53,643 nucleotides of DNA from Gammaproteobacteria bacterium (GTDB taxonomy: Bacteria > Pseudomonadota > Gammaproteobacteria > Steroidobacterales > Steroidobacteraceae): positions 1-53,643 of the forward strand of contig JADZCS010000123.1 of assembly GCA_020851435.1 (NCBI GenBank). Direction: 5' to 3'. A program made the translations under genes and the position numbers. Numbering within the stretch: the first letter of the stretch is position 1; each line of letters opens with the position of its first letter. A model generated the notes under the pieces. That model made no database searches, was not told the DNA's origin, and saw only the letters and a list, made by a program, of their open reading frames with translations. Of this stretch, positions 53,086 through 53,643 are shown piece after piece.

Positions 53086-53643
53086 ATGCGGCTCAACAAG
53101 TTCATCAGCGAGACCGGCATCTGCTCGCGGCGCGAGGCGGACGCCTGGATTGCGGCCGGGCGCGTGAGCGTCAACGGGCGCGTTGCTGAACTGGGGACGC
53201 AGGCCGAGGCGAGCGACGACGTGCGCGTCGACGGCAAGCTGCTGGGTAGACCGAGCCGGCACGTCTATCTCGCGTTCAACAAGCCGACCGGCATCACCTG
53301 CACGACCGAGCGCCACGTCAGGGGCAACATCGTCGACTTCATCGGTCACCGTGAGCGGATTTTCCCGATCGGCCGGCTGGACAAGGACTCGGAAGGCCTG
53401 ATCCTGCTGACCAACAACGGCGACATCGTCAACGAGATCCTGCGCGAGGAAAACGGCCACGAGAAGGAATACCTCGTGACCGTCGACCGGCCGCTCACCG
53501 AGGCCTTCATGGCCGGTATGGCGGCAGGCGTGCCGATGCTCGGCACGGTGACGAAGCCCTGCCGTGTCCACCAGGCCGGCCGCAACATGTTCCGGATCGT
53601 GCTCACGCAGGGGCTGAACCGACAGATCCGCCGGATGTGCGAG
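53086..53643 (+). CDS. rluF: 23S rRNA pseudouridine(2604) synthase RluF (partial, 3' end beyond window)
   Basis: RluF modifies uridine 2604 of 23S rRNA (and U35 of tRNA-Tyr in E. coli). The 186 visible residues include the S4 RNA-binding domain ([21 protein letters not shown]), [27 protein letters not shown], the catalytic [18 protein letters not shown] (Asp near residue 99), [15 protein letters not shown] and [11 protein letters not shown], all close to E. coli RluF. ATG 53086 is chosen by homology but has no Shine-Dalgarno, since the 33-bp palindrome ends five bases upstream. The palindrome is open in the same frame; an in-frame GTG at 53059 inside it, with GGGGTGG upstream, is an alternative start. 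Confidence 0.93.
   Translation, partial: MRLNKFISETGICSRREADAWIAAGRVSVNGRVAELGTQAEASDDVRVDGKLLGRPSRHVYLAFNKPTGITCTTERHVRGNIVDFIGHRERIFPIGRLDKDSEGLILLTNNGDIVNEILREENGHEKEYLVTVDRPLTEAFMAGMAAGVPMLGTVTKPCRVHQAGRNMFRIVLTQGLNRQIRRMCE

Overview
The window is GC-rich, densely coding chromosomal DNA from a gammaproteobacterium. The run rpsB-tsf-pyrH-frr-uppS-cdsA-dxr-rseP-bamA-skp-lpxD-fabZ-lpxA-lpxB-rnhB-dnaE-accA-tilS is the conserved gammaproteobacterial order. PEP-CTERM sorting, a fimT-pilV-pilW-pilX-pilY1-pilE cluster and map-glnD-dapC-dapD transcribed away from rpsB fit the Xanthomonadales/Nevskiales/Steroidobacterales side of the class. The genus cannot be fixed from the sequence alone. No tRNA, rRNA, CRISPR array, transposase or prophage gene was seen.

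Layout: (1) 1-8660, phosphate region: the end of an outer-membrane porin, a coupled phoU-dsbB-ppk1 unit, convergent dapE, and pstC-pstA-pstB without an adjacent pstS, preceded by a Pho-box-like site. (2) 8752-11275: a CmoA-like methyltransferase coupled to a membrane PEMT/ICMT-type methyltransferase, then a PEP-CTERM secreted protein behind a near-consensus sigma-54 promoter. (3) 11705-17248, minus strand: map, glnD, dapC, dapD. (4) 17479-38458, plus strand: translation factors, isoprenoid and phospholipid synthesis, envelope biogenesis, lipid A synthesis, DNA replication, accA, tilS. (5) 38459-45553, minus strand: minor pilins and PilY1, including an unusual FimT with an Asp-rich insertion resembling calcium-binding loops. 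(6) 45809-53643, plus strand: pyrG-kdsA-eno, ftsB-ispD-ispF-truD, an enoyl-CoA isomerase and the start of rluF.

Functionally the window joins phosphate uptake and polyphosphate storage, diaminopimelate synthesis (dapC, dapD, dapE), both ends of the MEP isoprenoid pathway (dxr, ispD, ispF) feeding uppS, phospholipid and lipid A synthesis (cdsA, fabZ, accA, lpxD, lpxA, lpxB, kdsA), outer-membrane assembly (bamA, skp, rseP) and type IV pilus tip assembly.

The least explained signal is in the intergenic DNA. Several different long palindromes sit in otherwise short gaps, often just upstream of start codons. A structured repeat of about 106 bp occurs three times between lpxB and rnhB. Two of its copies show a compensatory base-pair change, and the third, inverted copy appears to supply the start codon and first ~25 codons of rnhB. 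This looks like a population of small non-coding, possibly mobile hairpin elements that reshape 5' ends of housekeeping genes.
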